Shown here: positions 15,858 through 18,228 of the stretch, in pieces
How positions within the stretch are numbered: position 1 is the first letter of the stretch
Layout of the letters: each line of letters opens with the position of its first letter
Source: Pseudomonadota bacterium
GTDB lineage: Bacteria; Pseudomonadota; Alphaproteobacteria; Kiloniellales; J153
Assembly (NCBI GenBank): GCA_022572105.1
Contig: JACZWN010000034.1
Span: forward strand, 2,074 to 20,301
Direction of reading: 5' to 3'
DNA: 18,228 nucleotides
Notes under the pieces: generated by a model
The model's database searches: none
Told to the model about the DNA's origin: nothing
The model's input: the letters and a program-made list of their open reading frames with translations, nothing else
Position numbers and translations under genes: made by a program

Positions 15858-17867
15858 CTAAACGTCCAACTCCGAGACGAACTTGGCGTTTTCCTGGATG
15901 AAGGCGAAGCGCAGCTCCGGCTTGCGCCCCATGAGGCGTTCGACCAGGCGTTCGGTCTCCTTCTTCTGGGCGCGCGCCTCGTTGGCCTCCTTGGCGTCGG
16001 TCAGCGTCACGCGCAGGAGCGTCCGCCCGGCCGGTTCCATGGTGGTTTGCTTGAGCTGCCGGGCCGGCATCTCGCCCAGGCCCTTGAAGCGGCTGATCTC
16101 GACCTTGCCGCGGCCCTTGAACCGCGTCTCGAGCAAATGGTCCTTGTGCTTGTCGTCGCGCGCGTAGGCGGTCTCGCCGCCCTGGCTCAAGCGATAGAGG
16201 GGGGGCTGGGCCAGATAGAGCCGCCCGGCCTCGATCAGGCCCTGCATTTCCCGGTAGAAGAAGGTCATGAGCAGCGCGGCGATGTGGGCGCCGTCGACGT
16301 CGGCGTCGGTCATGATGATGACCCGCTCGTAACGCAGCTTGTCGATGTCGAACTGATGGCTGAGGCCGCAGCCCAAGGCCAGGGTGATGTCCGAAATCTC
16401 CTGGTTGGCCTTCATCTTGTCCTGGGTGGCGCTGGCGACGTTGAGGATCTTGCCGCGCAAGGGCAGGACCGCCTGGGTCTCGCGGTCGCGCGCTTGCTTG
16501 GCCGAGCCGCCCGCGGAATCGCCCTCGACCAGGAAAATCTCGGTGCCGTCGGCGCGGTTGCGCGCGCAGTCGGTCAGCTTGCCCGGCAGGCGCAGCTTGC
16601 GCGTCGCCGACTTGCGGTTGAGCTCCCGCTCGCGGCGCCGGCGCAGGCGCTCGTCGGCGCGCTCGACGATGCGGTCGAGCAGGATCTTGGCGCGCTCCGG
16701 GTTGCCCGAGAGCCAGTGGTCGAAGTGGTCCTTGACCGTGCTCTCGACCAGCCTAGCGGCGGTCGGGCTGGCCAGCTTCTCCTTGGTCTGGCCCTGGAAC
16801 AGCGCGCTCTTGATAAAGACCGAGAGGATCGCGCAGGCGCCGCCCAGGAGGTCGTCGGCGGTTAGCTGGGCGATCTTCTTCTTGTTGTTGCCGATGAGCT
16901 CGGCGTAGGCCTTGAGGCTCTTGATCAGGCCGGCGCGCAGGCCCTGCTCGTGGGTGCCGCCGTCGGCCGTCGGGATCGTGTTGCAGTAGGAATTGAGGAA
17001 GCCGTCCTCGTCGCCCGGCCAGGTGATCGCCCACTCGACGTGGCCCTCCTCGTCGGGGAACTCGGCGCGGTCGACGAAGGGTTCCGGGGTCAGCGTCCTG
17101 CGGCCGTTCAGGCTGGCCTGGAGGAAATCGCCGAGGCCGTTGGGGAAGTGCAGGGTTTCCGAGGCCGGGATCGCCGTCTGGCCCTTCTTGGCCTTCTTTA
17201 TCAGGCCGGGCGCGCAGATCCAGCGGATCTCGACGCCCCGGAACAGGTAGGCGCGCGAACGCGCCATGCGGTACATCTGGTCCGGCTGGAAGCGGGCGCT
17301 CTCGCCGAAGATCGTGGGGTCCGGCTGGAACGTGATCGTGGTGCCGCGCCGGTTCTGGGTGCCGCCCGCGTTCTTCAGCTTGCCCTTCGGCTTGCCCTGC
17401 CCGTAGCACTGGCGATACAGCTTGCGATCGCGCGCGACCTCGACCGTCAGGTTGTCGGCGAGCGCGTTGACGACCGAGAGGCCGACGCCGTGCAGGCCGC
17501 CCGAGGTGGTGTAGACCTTCTCGGCGAACTTGGCGCCCGAGTGCAGCGTGGTCATGATGACCTCGAGCGCCGACTTGCCCTTGAACTTGGGATGGGCGTC
17601 GACCGGGATGCCGCGGCCGTTGTCGCGCACGGTGACCCGGTTGTCGAGGCCGAGCTCGACCTCGATGCGGGTCGCGTGGCCGGCGACCGCCTCGTCCATG
17701 GCGTTGTCGAGCAGCTCGGCCACCAGGTGGTGCATGGCGTGCTCGTCGCTGCCGCCGATGTACATGCCGGGGCGCCGGCGCACCGGCTCGAGGCCCTCGA
17801 GGACCTCGATGTCCTTGGCCGAGTAGTCGTCGGAATTCTGGACCAGGTTCTCGAACAGATCGGGCAT
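15858..17867 (-). CDS. parE: DNA topoisomerase IV subunit B
   Basis: A 669-residue type IIA topoisomerase ATPase/TOPRIM subunit that, with ParC, unlinks replicated chromosomes. The GHKL ATP site shows ELLDNAMDE (N55), DNGRGIPVDxHPK (82-94) and TSGGLHGVGLS (121-131), with the QTK loop at 360-362. TOPRIM shows EGDSAGGSA (E448) and TDADVDGAH (D521, D523, D525). The N-terminus (DLFEN...DDYSAKDIEVLEGLEPVRRRPGMYIGG) and the lack of a long GyrB-type insertion favour ParE over GyrB. I prefer ATG at 17867, since homology starts there. In-frame starts at 17900 and 17942 exist and none has a strong ribosome-binding site. It is divergent from the thioesterase gene with a 129-bp gap. Confidence 0.94.
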   Translation of the reverse strand: MPDLFENLVQNSDDYSAKDIEVLEGLEPVRRRPGMYIGGSDEHAMHHLVAELLDNAMDEAVAGHATRIEVELGLDNRVTVRDNGRGIPVDAHPKFKGKSALEVIMTTLHSGAKFAEKVYTTSGGLHGVGLSVVNALADNLTVEVARDRKLYRQCYGQGKPKGKLKNAGGTQNRRGTTITFQPDPTIFGESARFQPDQMYRMARSRAYLFRGVEIRWICAPGLIKKAKKGQTAIPASETLHFPNGLGDFLQASLNGRRTLTPEPFVDRAEFPDEEGHVEWAITWPGDEDGFLNSYCNTIPTADGGTHEQGLRAGLIKSLKAYAELIGNNKKKIAQLTADDLLGGACAILSVFIKSALFQGQTKEKLASPTAARLVESTVKDHFDHWLSGNPERAKILLDRIVERADERLRRRRERELNRKSATRKLRLPGKLTDCARNRADGTEIFLVEGDSAGGSAKQARDRETQAVLPLRGKILNVASATQDKMKANQEISDITLALGCGLSHQFDIDKLRYERVIIMTDADVDGAHIAALLMTFFYREMQGLIEAGRLYLAQPPLYRLSQGGETAYARDDKHKDHLLETRFKGRGKVEISRFKGLGEMPARQLKQTTMEPAGRTLLRVTLTDAKEANEARAQKKETERLVERLMGRKPELRFAFIQENAKFVSELDV

Positions 17868-17996
17868 GCGCCGAGATGTATCCCTGATTCGTGGTGCCAT
17901 AAAGGCGGAATTGCCCTGGCGGCCGGGCTGTAGCAAAATCATTCACAGCATACAGTGATTAAGACAACGAAAACGCCCGGATAGGGAAACGCCCCC

Positions 17997-18228
17997 ATGG
18001 CCGAGCCCAAGACCGAGCCCAAGACCGAGCCCAAGACCGAGCCCGAGTTCCGGCCGCGCGGCGAGCTCGCCATCCGCATCCTCGCCATGCCCGCCGACGC
18101 CAACCCGAGCGGCGACATCTTCGGCGGCTGGGTGCTCTCGCAGATGGATATCGCCGGCGGCATCATGGCCGGACAGCGCGCCCAGGGGCGGGGCGCGACC
18201 GTGGCGGGGACCCCCCCGACCCTCCCCC
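17997..18228 (+). CDS. Acyl-CoA thioesterase, YciA-like hotdog protein (5' fragment, error-prone end)
   Basis: The first 77 codons of a hotdog-fold acyl-CoA thioesterase, which hydrolyses acyl-CoA to free acid and CoA in the cytoplasm. The diagnostic block is LAIRILAMPADANPSGDIFGG (~23-43), then WVLSQMDIAGGIMAG (~44-58), which includes the conserved Asp. ATG at 17997 follows AGGGA ~10 nt upstream. The N-terminus carries three EPKT repeats before the domain. From ~18186 the sequence departs from the family: where relatives read like VATVAVDAMTFH, it reads GATVAGTPPTLP, rich in G/C runs. The final ~40 bases should not be trusted. Confidence 0.85.
   Translation, partial: MAEPKTEPKTEPKTEPEFRPRGELAIRILAMPADANPSGDIFGGWVLSQMDIAGGIMAGQRAQGRGATVAGTPPTLP
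18003..18038 (+). repeat. Three tandem 12-bp repeats encoding EPKT
   Basis: GAGCCCAAGACC occurs three times without variation, then begins a fourth time as GAGCCC. It lies in the non-conserved N-terminal tail of the thioesterase, so unit number can change without harming the fold. It is a candidate slippage site. Confidence 0.9.

Noticed and set aside
15858..17867. GyrB rather than ParE
   Set aside because: The N-terminal DDYSAKDIEVLEGLEPVRRRPGMYI pattern and ~670-residue length fit alphaproteobacterial ParE better than the usually longer GyrB.

Overview
The window is GC-rich, densely coding bacterial DNA. The gene content (SUF operon with an Rrf2 regulator, ParE, a YciA-type thioesterase, an RhlE-like helicase) and the protein sequences look like an alphaproteobacterium, perhaps Rhodospirillales-like. 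That placement is inference from protein motifs. The two ends look like the ends of an assembled contig. The first ~240 bases encode a Pro/Thr-rich linker in a style foreign to the rest. The last ~35 bases drift into G/C runs inside a conserved gene.

Region 1 (1-7774, minus strand): a fumarylacetoacetate-hydrolase-family gene whose 3' end is lost at a suspicious junction, then a complete SUF iron-sulfur assembly operon. In transcription order it is iscR/sufR-like Rrf2 regulator, sufB, sufC, sufD, sufS, sufU, sufT (DUF59) and sufA. Spacing is tight, with an ATGA overlap (sufD/sufS) and a TGATG overlap (sufS/sufU). An AT-rich promoter with an imperfect dyad precedes the regulator. The operon makes the SufBCD scaffold, the cysteine desulfurase and its SufU-type partner, a maturation factor (SufT) and an A-type carrier (SufA), under a probable cluster-sensing repressor.

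Region 2 (7775-10532, plus strand): two tandem secreted cytochrome P460-family proteins. The second carries an unusual 120-residue segment with 30 cysteines arranged as CNPC repeats between its signal peptide and its haem domain. A small secreted Sel1-repeat protein follows. This is the most unusual part of the window.

Region 3 (10567-13463): an MFS transporter (minus) and a divergently oriented GMC-family flavin oxidoreductase (plus), possibly an uptake and oxidation pair.

Region 4 (13464-15857): a ~180-bp imperfect inverted-repeat element, a probable decayed C-terminus of a LivF-type ABC ATPase, a stand-alone Lrp/AsnC ligand-binding (RAM) protein, and an RhlE-like DEAD-box helicase with a DESD motif II. 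The helicase has its own AT-rich promoter.

Region 5 (15858-18228): parE (topoisomerase IV subunit B, minus) ending in a terminator, and a divergent 5' fragment of an acyl-CoA thioesterase. No tRNA, rRNA, CRISPR array, insertion sequence or replication origin was recognised.
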